Below are positions 16,493 to 25,338 of a stretch of 64,000 nt of DNA, one piece after another. Under the pieces are notes generated by a model. That model searched no databases. It had not been told where the DNA came from and saw only the letters and a program-made list of their open reading frames with translations. A program made the position numbers and the translations under genes. Position 1 is the first letter of the stretch, and every line of letters begins with the position of its first letter. The stretch is from UBA11090 sp035560555 (GTDB taxonomy: Bacteria > Spirochaetota > Spirochaetia > Treponematales > Rectinemataceae): positions 7,527 through 71,526 of the forward strand of contig DATMZF010000057.1 in the NCBI GenBank assembly GCA_035560555.1, read 5' to 3'.

Positions 16493-16964
16493 CGCGGAGC
16501 CTCCTTCCGAATTCCGTCGCGGCGGCGAGATCGAGTTCGACCGCGGCCTGCCCCTGTTTGGCCGAAGCCTTCGACACCATCTTCGTTATGAAACGCTCGG
16601 CGAAACCCAGCTTCGCCGGATCGACGCGTCCGCCAAAACATCGGATGCCGCCGATTTTATCGGCGAGAGCGGCCGGCAGGGCTGCCTTCACCACCCCGAC
16701 ATAGTCGTTCGGCATCATGCCCAGCGCGAAGGCATAGAGCCTCGGGCCGGAAAGCTCTCCCTGTCGCTCGAGGGCGAGGGCGCCGAGCGCTTTCGACCAT
16801 TGGCCGAAATAGACCGGGGCGCCCAGCACGACCTTGTCGTAGCCGGCGAGCGATGCCGGGCAGGACGCCAGCGGAACGGCGGTTCCGCCCGAAGCCGAGG
16901 CTATCGCCCTAGCCACCTCGGCCGTCGTTCCATGTTTCGTGTCATACAGGACCAATAGTTTCAT
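16482..16964 (-). CDS. flavodoxin-domain protein (HemG-like)
   Basis: A 160-aa flavodoxin fold. YDTKHGTTAEVARAIA at the N-terminus is the FMN-phosphate loop, and KVVLGAPVYFGQWSKAL is the second flavin-contact loop. The long final helix and pattern resemble the flavodoxin/HemG-like group found in fermentative bacteria. It overlaps the TetR gene by 4 bp and the FMN-binding lipoprotein gene by 11 bp. It may pass electrons toward the lipoprotein; this is inferred from gene order only. Confidence 0.85.
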   Translation of the reverse strand: MKLLVLYDTKHGTTAEVARAIASASGGTAVPLASCPASLAGYDKVVLGAPVYFGQWSKALGALALERQGELSGPRLYAFALGMMPNDYVGVVKAALPAALADKIGGIRCFGGRVDPAKLGFAERFITKMVSKASAKQGQAAVELDLAAATEFGRRLRDEA

Positions 16965-17605
16965 CGTCCTTTCTCCTTGGCCGCGTCGCGGCTATCTTCC
17001 TCAGCCCTTTCGGGCCTGAGGCTGCGGGATATCATTATCCCCGCGTTTACGATCAGTTTTTCCCTGTGCTGGGGCGGAATTTCCGGCTCCAGGACAAGGC
17101 GGGCGGCGATGCCGAATACCCACATCCAGAGCACCTGCGCCAAAAGTTCCGGATCTCCCTTCGCCACGGAGCCATCGGCCATTCCTTCCACCAGTTTCGC
17201 CACGAGGATCTGGAAGGTCTCTCGTTTTGCCGAGACGCCCGGCGAAAGAGAGTTGACCTGGCGAGCCGCCGGCCCCGCGTCGCGCAGGGCCAAAGCCCTG
17301 AACATGGCGGGATCGGACAACGCCCACTCCACGTAACCTCTCAGCGACTTCCGGAAAAAATCCTCGGTGGAGGAAGCGGACTCCGCGATCGATTCCAGCG
17401 TCGCGACGATGCCCGAATAGCCTTCGCCCACGACGGCCAGGATGAGCGCTTCCTTGTTCTTGTAGTGGCGATATATAGCCGCCTGGCTCAAGCCCACCGC
17501 TTTGCCGAGTTTCCTCATCGAGAGGGCTTCCATTCCTTCTTCGGAAATGATCTTCTTGGCAGCCTCGCGAATTCGCTGGCTCGTGCCCTTTTCCGCTTCA
17601 AGCAT
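16961..17605 (-). CDS. TetR-family transcriptional regulator
   Basis: N-terminal TetR helix-turn-helix (about residues 8-55; SMRKLGKAVGLSQAAIYRHY, then KNKEALILAVV) and a helical ligand domain. I start it at ATG 17605, which has a GGGGA site; the upstream in-frame ATG at 17647 lies inside the operator palindrome. It heads an operon with the flavodoxin and FMN-binding lipoprotein genes (4- and 11-bp overlaps) and most likely represses it. Ligand unknown. Confidence 0.9.
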   Translation of the reverse strand: MLEAEKGTSQRIREAAKKIISEEGMEALSMRKLGKAVGLSQAAIYRHYKNKEALILAVVGEGYSGIVATLESIAESASSTEDFFRKSLRGYVEWALSDPAMFRALALRDAGPAARQVNSLSPGVSAKRETFQILVAKLVEGMADGSVAKGDPELLAQVLWMWVFGIAARLVLEPEIPPQHREKLIVNAGIMISRSLRPERAEEDSRDAAKEKGR

Positions 17606-17628
17606 GGGGTCCCCTTTTGCCGTCAGGC

Positions 17629-17647
17629 ATGTTAACACTGTTAACAT
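17629..17647. promoter_or_regulatory. TetR operator (19-bp palindrome)
   Basis: ATGTTAACACTGTTAACAT is a perfect palindrome about its central base, with two GTTAAC cores. It lies 23 bp upstream of the TetR start, so autoregulation is likely. Confidence 0.75.
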
Positions 17648-17696
17648 ACAGAATTTCAGGTTTTGTGTATAGGGGTATCGGTATAAATAGGACTAT

Positions 17697-19319
17697 TTAG
17701 AGATCCAGTTCCCTGACGACATCGATGACCGTCCCATCGCGCCATTCGATGAGGGCGACAGGCCTGTCCTTGAACCTCGGCTCTTCGGGAATGCCGGTGA
17801 TCTTGTGGACATCTTCCATGAGCTGAGGCAAACCTACCAGGGGCAATCCTGTCCTTCGCGAACGCTCGATCAGGTCGGGACGGGCGGGATTGATGGCGAT
17901 GCCTCGCTCGGTGACGATCACGTCGACCACTTCGCCCGGGCAGGTAAGCGTCGTCACCCTTTCCCGCACGATGGGGATGCGCTTTCTGAAAGAAGGCGCG
18001 GTGATGATTGTGCAGCCAGCGCCCGAGGCCGCGTCGGTGTGGCCGCCGATGCCGTGGAGAAGCAGGCCGTCGGAATGCGTATTCACGTTGACGTTGAAGT
18101 CGAGGTCCACTTCCGTGGCGCCCAGGATGGCCACGTCGAGCATGTTCGCGACGCAGCCCACAGAGCGGGGTCCGTAGGAGGAGAAGGGATCGGATTCGAT
18201 GTGGCGGGGGTTCCGAGCGCAGGAGAGCGCGGCGTCCAGGTCGAAACTCTGGAGATCGATAATGGAGCCAAGAAGCCCTTCCTTCAGCAGGTCGACCAGC
18301 ACTTTCGTGGCGCCGCCGTGGGCGAAGGAAGCCTTCACCCCGACTTTACGCATCCGTTCGGCGAGGAAGACGGTCGCCGCAAGGGAAATGCCCCCCGCCC
18401 CCGCCTGGAAGGAAAACCCTTCTTTCATGATGCCTGCGGCTTCGATGAAACGGGCGGTCAGGTCCGCTATAAGCAGCTGGGTCGGGCTTCTCGTCAGCTT
18501 CGTGCTACCGGAGACGATCTTCGCGCTGTCGCCGATGCTCTCCACTTCCAGCACATAATCGACGTTGGTTCCCTTGATCGACCAGTGGTGGCAGGGATAG
18601 GGCACGAGGCCATCGGTGATGACAGCCACTTTTCGAGCGTTCTGCGAATCGGGCAGCGCGTAGCCCAAGGGGCCGCAGGCGGATTTTCCGGAGAGACCGT
18701 TGGCGTTGCCGAAGGGATCGGCGCAGGGCGCCGCGATGAAGGCCGCGTCTATGACGAGTTCGCCTTCCTGGATTGCCCTCTGCCGGCCTCCATGGGAACG
18801 CAGGACGCAGAGTTCCGGGATTTCGCCCTTGGAGCAGGCTACTCCTATCGCGCCGTACATGGATCCTTCGACCCTGGCGACGACGCCCGAGCGGATGAAG
18901 GGCAGGAGTCCTTCGTGGACGGGAAAGAGGGCGGTGGGCGCGATCGTGAGGCTGTGAAGCCCCCGCGCCGCGAGCCGGGAGACCACTTCCAGAACGATTC
19001 GGTCGCCGTCGCGAAGATGGTGATGAAAGGAAATAGTGGCTCCGTCGCGAAGTTCCAGGCGGTCGAAAAGATCGTCCCAGCCGGAGACGAGCTTGTCCGG
19101 CCGGCCGCGCGAGGGAATGGGGCGAAGGGATTGCCAGATGGAGGCGGAGGCGCATGGGTCGGGCTGCCTGGAGCGGGCGGCCGCGGCGCGCGGGTCGGGC
19201 TGCTTAAGATTGACGTCAGTGGCGCACGGGTCGGCGAAGGCGCCAGCGAAAGGAGTCAGCTTTTTTCCGTCGATTTCGGCCGGGACCACACGTCCGAGCG
19301 AGGTGGTGTTCCATTCCAT
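17697..19319 (-). CDS. citF: citrate lyase alpha subunit (citrate:acetyl-ACP transferase)
   Basis: CitF exchanges acetyl for citryl on the acyl-carrier subunit of citrate lyase. Family features are clear: ISFHHHLRDGD, FGNANGLSGKSACGPLGYA, GFSFQAGAGGISLA, IDLQSFDLDAALS, VDLDFNVNVNTHSDG and GIAINPARPDL. At 540 aa it is about 30 residues longer than usual; the excess lies near residues 30-60, a low-complexity segment where QPDP(R/C)A occurs twice, matching a GGGTCGGGCTGC DNA repeat. It starts 1 nt after the CitD-CitE stop. It ends the 10.6-kb operon. The citC, citX and citG maturation genes are not in the window. Confidence 0.95.
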   Translation of the reverse strand: MEWNTTSLGRVVPAEIDGKKLTPFAGAFADPCATDVNLKQPDPRAAAARSRQPDPCASASIWQSLRPIPSRGRPDKLVSGWDDLFDRLELRDGATISFHHHLRDGDRIVLEVVSRLAARGLHSLTIAPTALFPVHEGLLPFIRSGVVARVEGSMYGAIGVACSKGEIPELCVLRSHGGRQRAIQEGELVIDAAFIAAPCADPFGNANGLSGKSACGPLGYALPDSQNARKVAVITDGLVPYPCHHWSIKGTNVDYVLEVESIGDSAKIVSGSTKLTRSPTQLLIADLTARFIEAAGIMKEGFSFQAGAGGISLAATVFLAERMRKVGVKASFAHGGATKVLVDLLKEGLLGSIIDLQSFDLDAALSCARNPRHIESDPFSSYGPRSVGCVANMLDVAILGATEVDLDFNVNVNTHSDGLLLHGIGGHTDAASGAGCTIITAPSFRKRIPIVRERVTTLTCPGEVVDVIVTERGIAINPARPDLIERSRRTGLPLVGLPQLMEDVHKITGIPEEPRFKDRPVALIEWRDGTVIDVVRELDL

Positions 19320-19320
19320 A

Positions 19321-20640
19321 TCAGAGCGTTCCCCTGTAATCGCGAAGAATGCCGCGGGCTTTTTCCGCGACCGGCGCGTCGACCATAGCCCCGTCCACGG
19401 ATATGGCGCCCCGGCCTTCGGCCGCGGCCGCGTCGAAGGCCGCGACGATTTTTTCGGCGCGCAGGGCTTCTTCCTCCGTGGGACGGAAGGCTTTCATGAC
19501 GATGGGTATCTGTGCGGGATGGAGGACGCCCTTGCCCGCGAAACCGAGGGCTCTCGCTTCTTCGCAGGAGGCTCTCAAGCCCTCTTCGTTGCCGACATCG
19601 GCATAGGTAGAATCCAATGGATCTATTTTGGCGGCTCTGGCCGCGAGCACGATCATCTGCCTGGCAAGGAGGCTCTCGGCCCCTGGTATCGCCGCGATGC
19701 CGAAGTCGGCGAGGGAGGCGGCTTGCGTTTTCTGAGCCGAAGCGCCATCGGCGCGGTCGACGGTTCTGCCGCCGATGGCCGCGACAGCGGCACCCGAGCG
19801 CGCGATGGGGACGGCTTTGATATCGCGCGAAAAATCCTCGTGCCCGAAAAGGAGAGCGACGTTGCGCGACGAAGCCGCGGCGATCTCTTTCGCGTTGAGC
19901 GCGCCCGCGGCGGTTTCGATGAGAAGCATGAGATGAATAATGCCCGCGGGAATGCCCACGGCTTCTTCCAGAACCGAGATTTCCCTATCGGCGACTTCCA
20001 CGTCGGCGGCGAATTCGCATTTCGGAAGAACGATAGCGTGAGGCCGGGCTTTTACGATCTCGGCGAGATCGTCCTTTCCCCATGGCCCCGAAAGCGGATT
20101 GACGCGGACAGCGATCTCGCAGTTCCCGAGCATGAGGTTCTCCTCGAGAACGCGGCGCACGAGGATGCGGGTCTCGAACTTGCGCTCGGCGACCACCGCG
20201 TCCTCAAGGTCGAAGACGAGGCAATCGGCGCCGAAAAGACCGGCGTTGACCGCCAGATGGGGCTGGTCGCCGGGCAGATACAGGCGGGCGCGGCGAGGTC
20301 TGCCCCGAGGGGAAGCGGCGCGCGCGTTGGCTGGCCGAGCCGCGGCCGGTGCTTGGGCGGGAGCCACGCCGGGTATTCGAGCGAAGCCGGCCAGCCTCAG
20401 GGAGGCCTCGGCGCGCGCCGCCACGGTGCCGTCGAGGGCGCCGTCGTCGTCGATCGTAAAGGAGCCCGCTTCAACGCCGAATTCGGCGGCGACACGCAGC
20501 GCCGCCGCGGCGATGGCTTTGCCGAACAAGGATCCCACGCTTGAGCTGACGGTGGCCGTCAAGGGAGCTCCATTCCTTTCATACGTGACCGAACAATCCG
20601 ATTTCGCCCTCGAGCCGGCGCGGAACAGATCCTTGTCCAT
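19321..20640 (-). CDS. citE: CitD-CitE fusion: citrate lyase acyl carrier and citryl-ACP lyase
   Basis: Residues 1-80 look like CitD, the acyl carrier of citrate lyase: AGSRAKSDCSVTYE matches the prosthetic-group Ser region, and FTIDDDGALDGTVAARAEAS matches the CitD VDDKGAL...RVxAA end. A Pro/Ala/Arg-rich linker (about 85-115) leads into CitE, which cleaves citryl-ACP to oxaloacetate and acetyl-ACP: RLYLPGD, CLVFDLEDAV (metal Asp/Glu), IAVRVNPL, LMLLIETAAG, DFGIAAIPGAES and FAGKGVLHPAQI. CitD and CitE are normally separate. The ATG at 20640 shares one base with the preceding stop (TGATG); a GTG at 20643 is also possible. It carries an insertion of about 25 aa around 300. Confidence 0.85.
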   Translation of the reverse strand: MDKDLFRAGSRAKSDCSVTYERNGAPLTATVSSSVGSLFGKAIAAAALRVAAEFGVEAGSFTIDDDGALDGTVAARAEASLRLAGFARIPGVAPAQAPAAARPANARAASPRGRPRRARLYLPGDQPHLAVNAGLFGADCLVFDLEDAVVAERKFETRILVRRVLEENLMLGNCEIAVRVNPLSGPWGKDDLAEIVKARPHAIVLPKCEFAADVEVADREISVLEEAVGIPAGIIHLMLLIETAAGALNAKEIAAASSRNVALLFGHEDFSRDIKAVPIARSGAAVAAIGGRTVDRADGASAQKTQAASLADFGIAAIPGAESLLARQMIVLAARAAKIDPLDSTYADVGNEEGLRASCEEARALGFAGKGVLHPAQIPIVMKAFRPTEEEALRAEKIVAAFDAAAAEGRGAISVDGAMVDAPVAEKARGILRDYRGTL

Positions 20641-22829
20641 CACAGTTCCTCTATTTTGAAGGCTCCATACAGAGTTCTAGCCGCCCTGAGGGAGCCGCAG
20701 CCCACCATTCCGCTCGGGAAGGTTCCATCGCATGCTTCCAGAACGGCGCGGCCGTCAATGAGCAAAGTTATGCGATTTCCAATTGCCTCAAGACAAAGAA
20801 TGTACGATACTCCATGCTTCCATTCGAAATCAGCATGGACGAGCGACGTAATCCCAAAATCCTTCCTGAAAATGGAGAGGCCATTCTTTCCGTCAAACCC
20901 TCCCAGATAGCCGCGCATGGCGCCGCCCGCTCTCGCTATGAGCAGGTGACTGTCCCCGGCCAGAGGTGTGACCTTGGCCTTGATCCTCTGATCGCCGACC
21001 TTGTATCCGCCCGTATAGGAAGCGGCGGGCACCGGAGTCATGAGATGGAGATTGCCGCCGTCGATGGACCAGCAGCCGCCCTCATGCGAAAAAGGCGTCA
21101 CGCAGCCGAACTCGACAGCCTGTTTTGCGACATCAATCGCATAACGGGCCTTGCCGCTCACCGAGAACCTGTCGATGAGGAGCCTGCCCGAATCGCGCTT
21201 ACCCTTGCCGGAAAAGCTCGTGAGCTTGAGCCCGATCTCATCCACCGAGGCGCCGCCCGTCTCCGGAATCGCGAATTCGATCCCGTAGGCCTTTTTCTCT
21301 TCGGGGAATATCGTCGGGGAGGAGATGACTTCCGCCTTGGAGAAGGTATCGCGCACATAACCTTCCACGCCTACGCTCTGCCCTTCCCACCGCTCGAGGC
21401 GGAAACGGATCTTCACGATTTGTCCCGCTCTCGCGATCGGCGAGAAGACCGGACTGTATCGCTCATCGTCAAAATCAGCCCTTCGATAGAAGGGTTTGAA
21501 GAACAGTTTCCCGTTCATCTCCCTCGTCAGGCGCTCGAAGCGGAACTCCATCGCCCCGCCGCCCTCGAGCCCCATGCCTTCCCTGTGCAGGGCGGCGAAG
21601 CCCACGGGATCGGAAACCCTCATGCCGTGCGTCGAGCCCGGCAGAAGGAAATCGAAATCCAGCGCCTTCTCCCCGTCGCCCCGTTCGAGGGCGGCCGCTA
21701 TCGGCGCGGGAACCGGCTCCCCAGCGAGTTTGTACCCGGCGGCGCAGAGTCGCCTTGAAAAAGTCGGAAGGTCGAGAATGTTCAGCGCGCCGGGCAGGCC
21801 CGACAGCACGATGCTATCGTTGATGGGCGCCCGGTAATGCGTCGGAATCGCGTCCAGCCCGTACAGCACACCCGCTATGGTGCCCACATTGCCGGCGTTG
21901 CAGTCGGTATCCCATCCGCACATGGTGGCGATTTCCACCGTGCGGGCGAAATCGCCGGCGCCGTAGAGGAGAGCCAGGGCGCAGACGCCCGCGTTCGGGA
22001 TGATATGGCAGAGCCCTGGCCATTTGTCGTAGCCCCAGGACGCGATGAGATATTCCTGGCAGGAGCGCCAGTCCTCGGGATGGGCGTCGTGGAAGTCCAT
22101 GACAGCTCTCACCACCTCGGCGTATTTCGAATCGGCGGGAAGAAGACCCAGGCCGATCTCGACCACCGAACGGATATTTTTCTCGACGAAGGCGGCGGCG
22201 ACGCAGCCCGCTATGAAGCGCGCGCCGAGCAGCCCCTCGCCGTCGTGGGACACGGAAGCGGCGGCGGCCGCGTAATCCGCCGCCTTTTCGGGGTTTCCCG
22301 GCCAGACAAGGCCCCATGTGTCGATGAATATCTGACCGCCGATCTGTTCGGCCGGCACCTGCCCGTTCCGCTCGATGGAGCCGGATTCGGGCGCCTGGAT
22401 CCCGTTCTTGAGGTTCAGGTAAGCCGTGTGCTCGGTGCTTCGGCCGTAGCCGCCCCACCAGAACATTCCGACGCCTTCCCGCGCGAAATCCAGCCAGGCC
22501 CTGCCGACATCGGCGGGCGTCGTCGCCTGCATCGCCACAGGCATCGCCCCCGGCGTCGTCGCCGGTATCGCCCCAACCATCGCCTTCGGCGCGGCCTTTT
22601 CCGCCGCCTCGAGGAGGGGACGCACGAAATACACGGGGCCGTTGGCGTCATCGTCGGCGGCGAAATTCCTGTAGGGCTTCAGATACGATTTTACGTCTCC
22701 ATATACCTCGCGGATACGTTCGTAGGTCCAGATGGCGGGTTCCACGGGGGCGCCGAGCCTGATTCCCACATTCTTGCCCAGGAAGCCCGCGTAGACACGT
22801 TCGAGATAATCGCTTGGTATGGAAGACAT
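20640..22829 (-). CDS. ADP-ribosylglycohydrolase-family enzyme with C-terminal beta-sandwich
   Basis: 729 aa in two parts. The N-terminal all-helical ADP-ribosylglycohydrolase (DraG-like) fold spans about 1-370, with acidic metal-site segments FAADDDANG (about 56-63), SHDGEGLLGARF and GWDTDCNAGNVGTIAGVLYG. The C-terminal half holds beta-rich regions, the last (about 560-729; GNLHLMTPVPAASYTGGY, LLIARAGG, LLIDGRAVLEA) resembling LamG/3-keto-disaccharide-hydrolase-like sandwiches that bind sugars. No signal peptide, so cytoplasmic. It overlaps the citE start and follows the ABC binding-protein gene after a hairpin-rich gap. In this setting it more likely cleaves an imported N- or O-glycoside than ADP-ribosyl-protein; that is inference. 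Confidence 0.8.
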   Translation of the reverse strand: MSSIPSDYLERVYAGFLGKNVGIRLGAPVEPAIWTYERIREVYGDVKSYLKPYRNFAADDDANGPVYFVRPLLEAAEKAAPKAMVGAIPATTPGAMPVAMQATTPADVGRAWLDFAREGVGMFWWGGYGRSTEHTAYLNLKNGIQAPESGSIERNGQVPAEQIGGQIFIDTWGLVWPGNPEKAADYAAAAASVSHDGEGLLGARFIAGCVAAAFVEKNIRSVVEIGLGLLPADSKYAEVVRAVMDFHDAHPEDWRSCQEYLIASWGYDKWPGLCHIIPNAGVCALALLYGAGDFARTVEIATMCGWDTDCNAGNVGTIAGVLYGLDAIPTHYRAPINDSIVLSGLPGALNILDLPTFSRRLCAAGYKLAGEPVPAPIAAALERGDGEKALDFDFLLPGSTHGMRVSDPVGFAALHREGMGLEGGGAMEFRFERLTREMNGKLFFKPFYRRADFDDERYSPVFSPIARAGQIVKIRFRLERWEGQSVGVEGYVRDTFSKAEVISSPTIFPEEKKAYGIEFAIPETGGASVDEIGLKLTSFSGKGKRDSGRLLIDRFSVSGKARYAIDVAKQAVEFGCVTPFSHEGGCWSIDGGNLHLMTPVPAASYTGGYKVGDQRIKAKVTPLAGDSHLLIARAGGAMRGYLGGFDGKNGLSIFRKDFGITSLVHADFEWKHGVSYILCLEAIGNRITLLIDGRAVLEACDGTFPSGMVGCGSLRAARTLYGAFKIEEL

Positions 22830-22855
22830 TGCTTTACTCCAAAAGTGAAGATAAT

Positions 22856-22922
22856 GAGGCGCCGCGTCAGCGGCGCCTCCAGAGAGCTCGCCTCGCGGCC
22901 CGCGTCCGCGGGCCGCGAGGCG
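22856..22922 (-). other. two long perfect GC hairpins between binding-protein and hydrolase genes
   Basis: GAGGCGCCGC-GTCA-GCGGCGCCTC (22856-22879, 10 bp), then arms CGCCTCGCGGCCCGCG and CGCGGGCCGCGAGGCG (22889-22922, up to 16 bp). They fill the 157-bp gap after the binding-protein stop on the minus strand. No U tract follows, so partial termination or 3'-end stabilisation of the binding-protein message is more likely than full termination. Confidence 0.6.
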
Positions 22923-22986
22923 CTCAGGAAGCGGGGCACCGCCATGTGACGGCGCCCTCGTTACGATCGAACCGCGGACCCGCCGC

Positions 22987-24414
22987 TTATTTCAGCTTGG
23001 TGGCCGCGTACTTGGACAGCTCGGTGCCGCCGGCCTTATACCACTTCTGCACATATTCGTCGAAGGCGGAAAGAGGCTTTTTGCCGGTGACGATGTCGGC
23101 GATATATTCCTTGTACAGGTTTGTCATGGCGTCCCAGTTGGTGACGTACTGCTCGGGAATGAGGAAGGTCTTGTCCGGCATCATGTACTTCGTCGCCAGC
23201 TTCGCGGAAGCCACGGCGGCGTCGGTCATGATCGGCCTCGAGAGAGGCTTATCGGGGTTGAAACCGTTGAAGGAATCGCCGAACCAGCCATTGTACCATT
23301 CTGAGTACTTGTCGGTGAGGACATAGCGGTTGGCTTCCTCAACGACATGAAGACCAGGCATGCCGAGCTTGGCGATCTTGAGACCGGCCGGGCTCCACAT
23401 GAAGTCGATCACGGCGAAGGCGGCATCCTTGACCTTGGAAGTCGTGGGAATCGCGAAGCCGCGGGCTTCCTTGGTGACGTCCACGAAGGGGCCGAGGCCC
23501 TGGGCGATCCCGGCGGGGGGAGGAAGCGGCACGATGCTCGTATTCTGGGTCTTGAGCATCTTATTCGCGTAGACATCGATGCTGCCTGGCGCCACGCCCG
23601 CCACCATGCCGGCCTTGCCCTCATAGAACACCTGCTCCTTGGAATCCCATTTCTTGGTCAGGTATTCGGGATCGAGGAGGCCTTCCTTGTAGAGCTTGGC
23701 GTAGAATTCGAGCTTGGTCTTTTCGTTCGGCGTTACGCGCGCGTAGGTCCACTGGCCGTCGGCGCCTTTCATCCAGGTCGAGGTAATGCCGAAGGCGGCG
23801 TCGAATATCGAGTCGAGTTCCTCGACGCCGTTGGTGGCGCCGGTCACGGAGATGCCGTACTTCGCTCCCTTTTTCTGGACGAGATCCTTGAAGAGGGCGT
23901 AGTAGTTGTCGACGGTCGGCTTGGCGGCCACCGCTTTGGCGGAAGGCAGCGAATCGAACCAATCCTGTCGCATCACGGGCGCGCGGACGCGGGGAGGAGC
24001 GACCCACACGAGGTAGGGATAGCTCTCGAGACGCAGCTTGCTGTGCTGGTCCAGGACGGTTTTCAGGCTCTTCGATGTGTTGACATAGGGGCGAAGGTCC
24101 ACGAGCAAGTCCTGCATGGCGATCTTGTCGTCGCCGCCCTGGAAGTAGATGAGATCGGGGATGTCGCCCGACATGATCATCAGGCTGATCTTCTCGGCGT
24201 AGTTGCCTGCCGGCACCTTGACGATCTCGATATCGACGGGCGTCCCGGCCGCGGCCATGCCCTTCTCGATAAGCTGGATGAACTGGGCCGAATTGGGATC
24301 GGTATCCAGATCCTTGAGCACGAGCCTCACCTTGGGTGTGGCCGCTCCGACGAAGGCGACTCCGCAGACGAGAAGAACCGCCATCAGCAAAAACACGATA
24401 CTGTGCTTTTTCAC
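22987..24414 (-). CDS. ABC transporter substrate-binding protein, LplA-like
   Basis: Extracellular solute-binding protein of 475 aa. Signal peptide MKKHSIVFLLMAVLLVCGVA with cleavage after VGA; the Cys is not followed by a good lipobox, so it is probably periplasmic. AEKISLMIMSGDIPDLIYFQ is the family's first-lobe motif, and the protein matches the large LplA/YtcQ group that serves oligosaccharide or glycoside importers. GTG start with AGGAGG 5 nt upstream. It lies downstream of its two permease genes in the operon. No ATPase gene is present. Confidence 0.9.
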   Translation of the reverse strand: MKKHSIVFLLMAVLLVCGVAFVGAATPKVRLVLKDLDTDPNSAQFIQLIEKGMAAAGTPVDIEIVKVPAGNYAEKISLMIMSGDIPDLIYFQGGDDKIAMQDLLVDLRPYVNTSKSLKTVLDQHSKLRLESYPYLVWVAPPRVRAPVMRQDWFDSLPSAKAVAAKPTVDNYYALFKDLVQKKGAKYGISVTGATNGVEELDSIFDAAFGITSTWMKGADGQWTYARVTPNEKTKLEFYAKLYKEGLLDPEYLTKKWDSKEQVFYEGKAGMVAGVAPGSIDVYANKMLKTQNTSIVPLPPPAGIAQGLGPFVDVTKEARGFAIPTTSKVKDAAFAVIDFMWSPAGLKIAKLGMPGLHVVEEANRYVLTDKYSEWYNGWFGDSFNGFNPDKPLSRPIMTDAAVASAKLATKYMMPDKTFLIPEQYVTNWDAMTNLYKEYIADIVTGKKPLSAFDEYVQKWYKAGGTELSKYAATKLK

Positions 24415-24435
24415 GATAACCTCCTATTCCTTGTC

Positions 24436-25338
24436 CTATTCCTTGACTCCACCTTCCATCACTCCTCTCGCGTAATACTTGAGGATCAGAGGGTAGATAA
24501 CGAGAACCGGCAGCATGGCCACGATGATGGTGCTCGCCTGCAGCGCGTCGTAGCTGAGGCGGGCGGCTTCATCGTAGCTGAAAAGCGCGCCCGATCCGAT
24601 GAGCGAGGCTGTGTCGTCGAGAACGACGAACTGTCTCAGGATCAGCTGGAGCGGATACTTGTTGGGGTCGGTGAGATAGATGCTCGCCCTGAAGTATTCG
24701 TTCCAGTGGAACACGCCATAGAAAAGTCCAAGCGTCGCGAGGGCGGGCTTGGACAGGGGAAGGACGATTTTCGCCAATATCTTTATGTAGCTGGCCCCGT
24801 CCACCTGGGCGGCCTCGATGAGGGAAGCGGGGATTTCCTCAAAGTAGCGCATCATGATGATGAGGTAATAGACGTTCACGGTCTTGTAGAGGATGACGGC
24901 CCAGAGGCTTCCCATGAGTCCAATTTTCTTGACGACGAGGTATTCGGGTATGAGTCCGGGCTCGAAGATCATCACCACGACGATGAGAACCTGGAAGAAA
25001 CGCTTGAAGGGCAGCCTGGGTCTCGTCATGGCGAAGGCCGCCATCGCGGTGACGAGGAGGTTCAGGGCCGTGCCCACGAAGGTGATGTAGACTGAGTTCA
25101 GGATGCTTCTGACGAAGAGAGGATTGGCCGCCAGAACGCGGTAATTGATGAGGGAGAAGCCCTTGGGCACGACGGTGAGGCCGCGCACCTCCGACACCCT
25201 CGCCGGGTCGGAAAGGGAGAGGGCGAGGAGGTTGAGCAGGGGGACGATCACCACCACGCTGATGCCGAGAAGGAAGATCGCTATGGCGCCGCGCCAGATT
25301 ATCTCGACCGTGGTCGTTCTTACTTTGCGCATCACCAC
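24436..25338 (-). CDS. ABC sugar permease, LplC/YtcP-like
   Basis: Six-helix inner-membrane permease of 300 aa. The EAA loop reads IPASLIEAAQVDGASYIKILAKIVLP and the C-terminus ends KYYARGVMEGGVKE, both typical of the LplC/YtcP group that pairs with LplB. Its start overlaps the upstream permease stop by 7 bp. Together they form the channel for the binding protein encoded next. Confidence 0.92.
   Translation of the reverse strand: MVMRKVRTTTVEIIWRGAIAIFLLGISVVVIVPLLNLLALSLSDPARVSEVRGLTVVPKGFSLINYRVLAANPLFVRSILNSVYITFVGTALNLLVTAMAAFAMTRPRLPFKRFFQVLIVVVMIFEPGLIPEYLVVKKIGLMGSLWAVILYKTVNVYYLIIMMRYFEEIPASLIEAAQVDGASYIKILAKIVLPLSKPALATLGLFYGVFHWNEYFRASIYLTDPNKYPLQLILRQFVVLDDTASLIGSGALFSYDEAARLSYDALQASTIIVAMLPVLVIYPLILKYYARGVMEGGVKE

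Noticed and set aside
17805..19388. A 527-codon plus-strand open frame
   Set aside because: Antisense to citF, which has complete family motifs.
23347..25095. A 582-codon plus-strand open frame
   Set aside because: Antisense to the binding-protein and permease genes; no recognisable domain, composition typical of a shadow frame.
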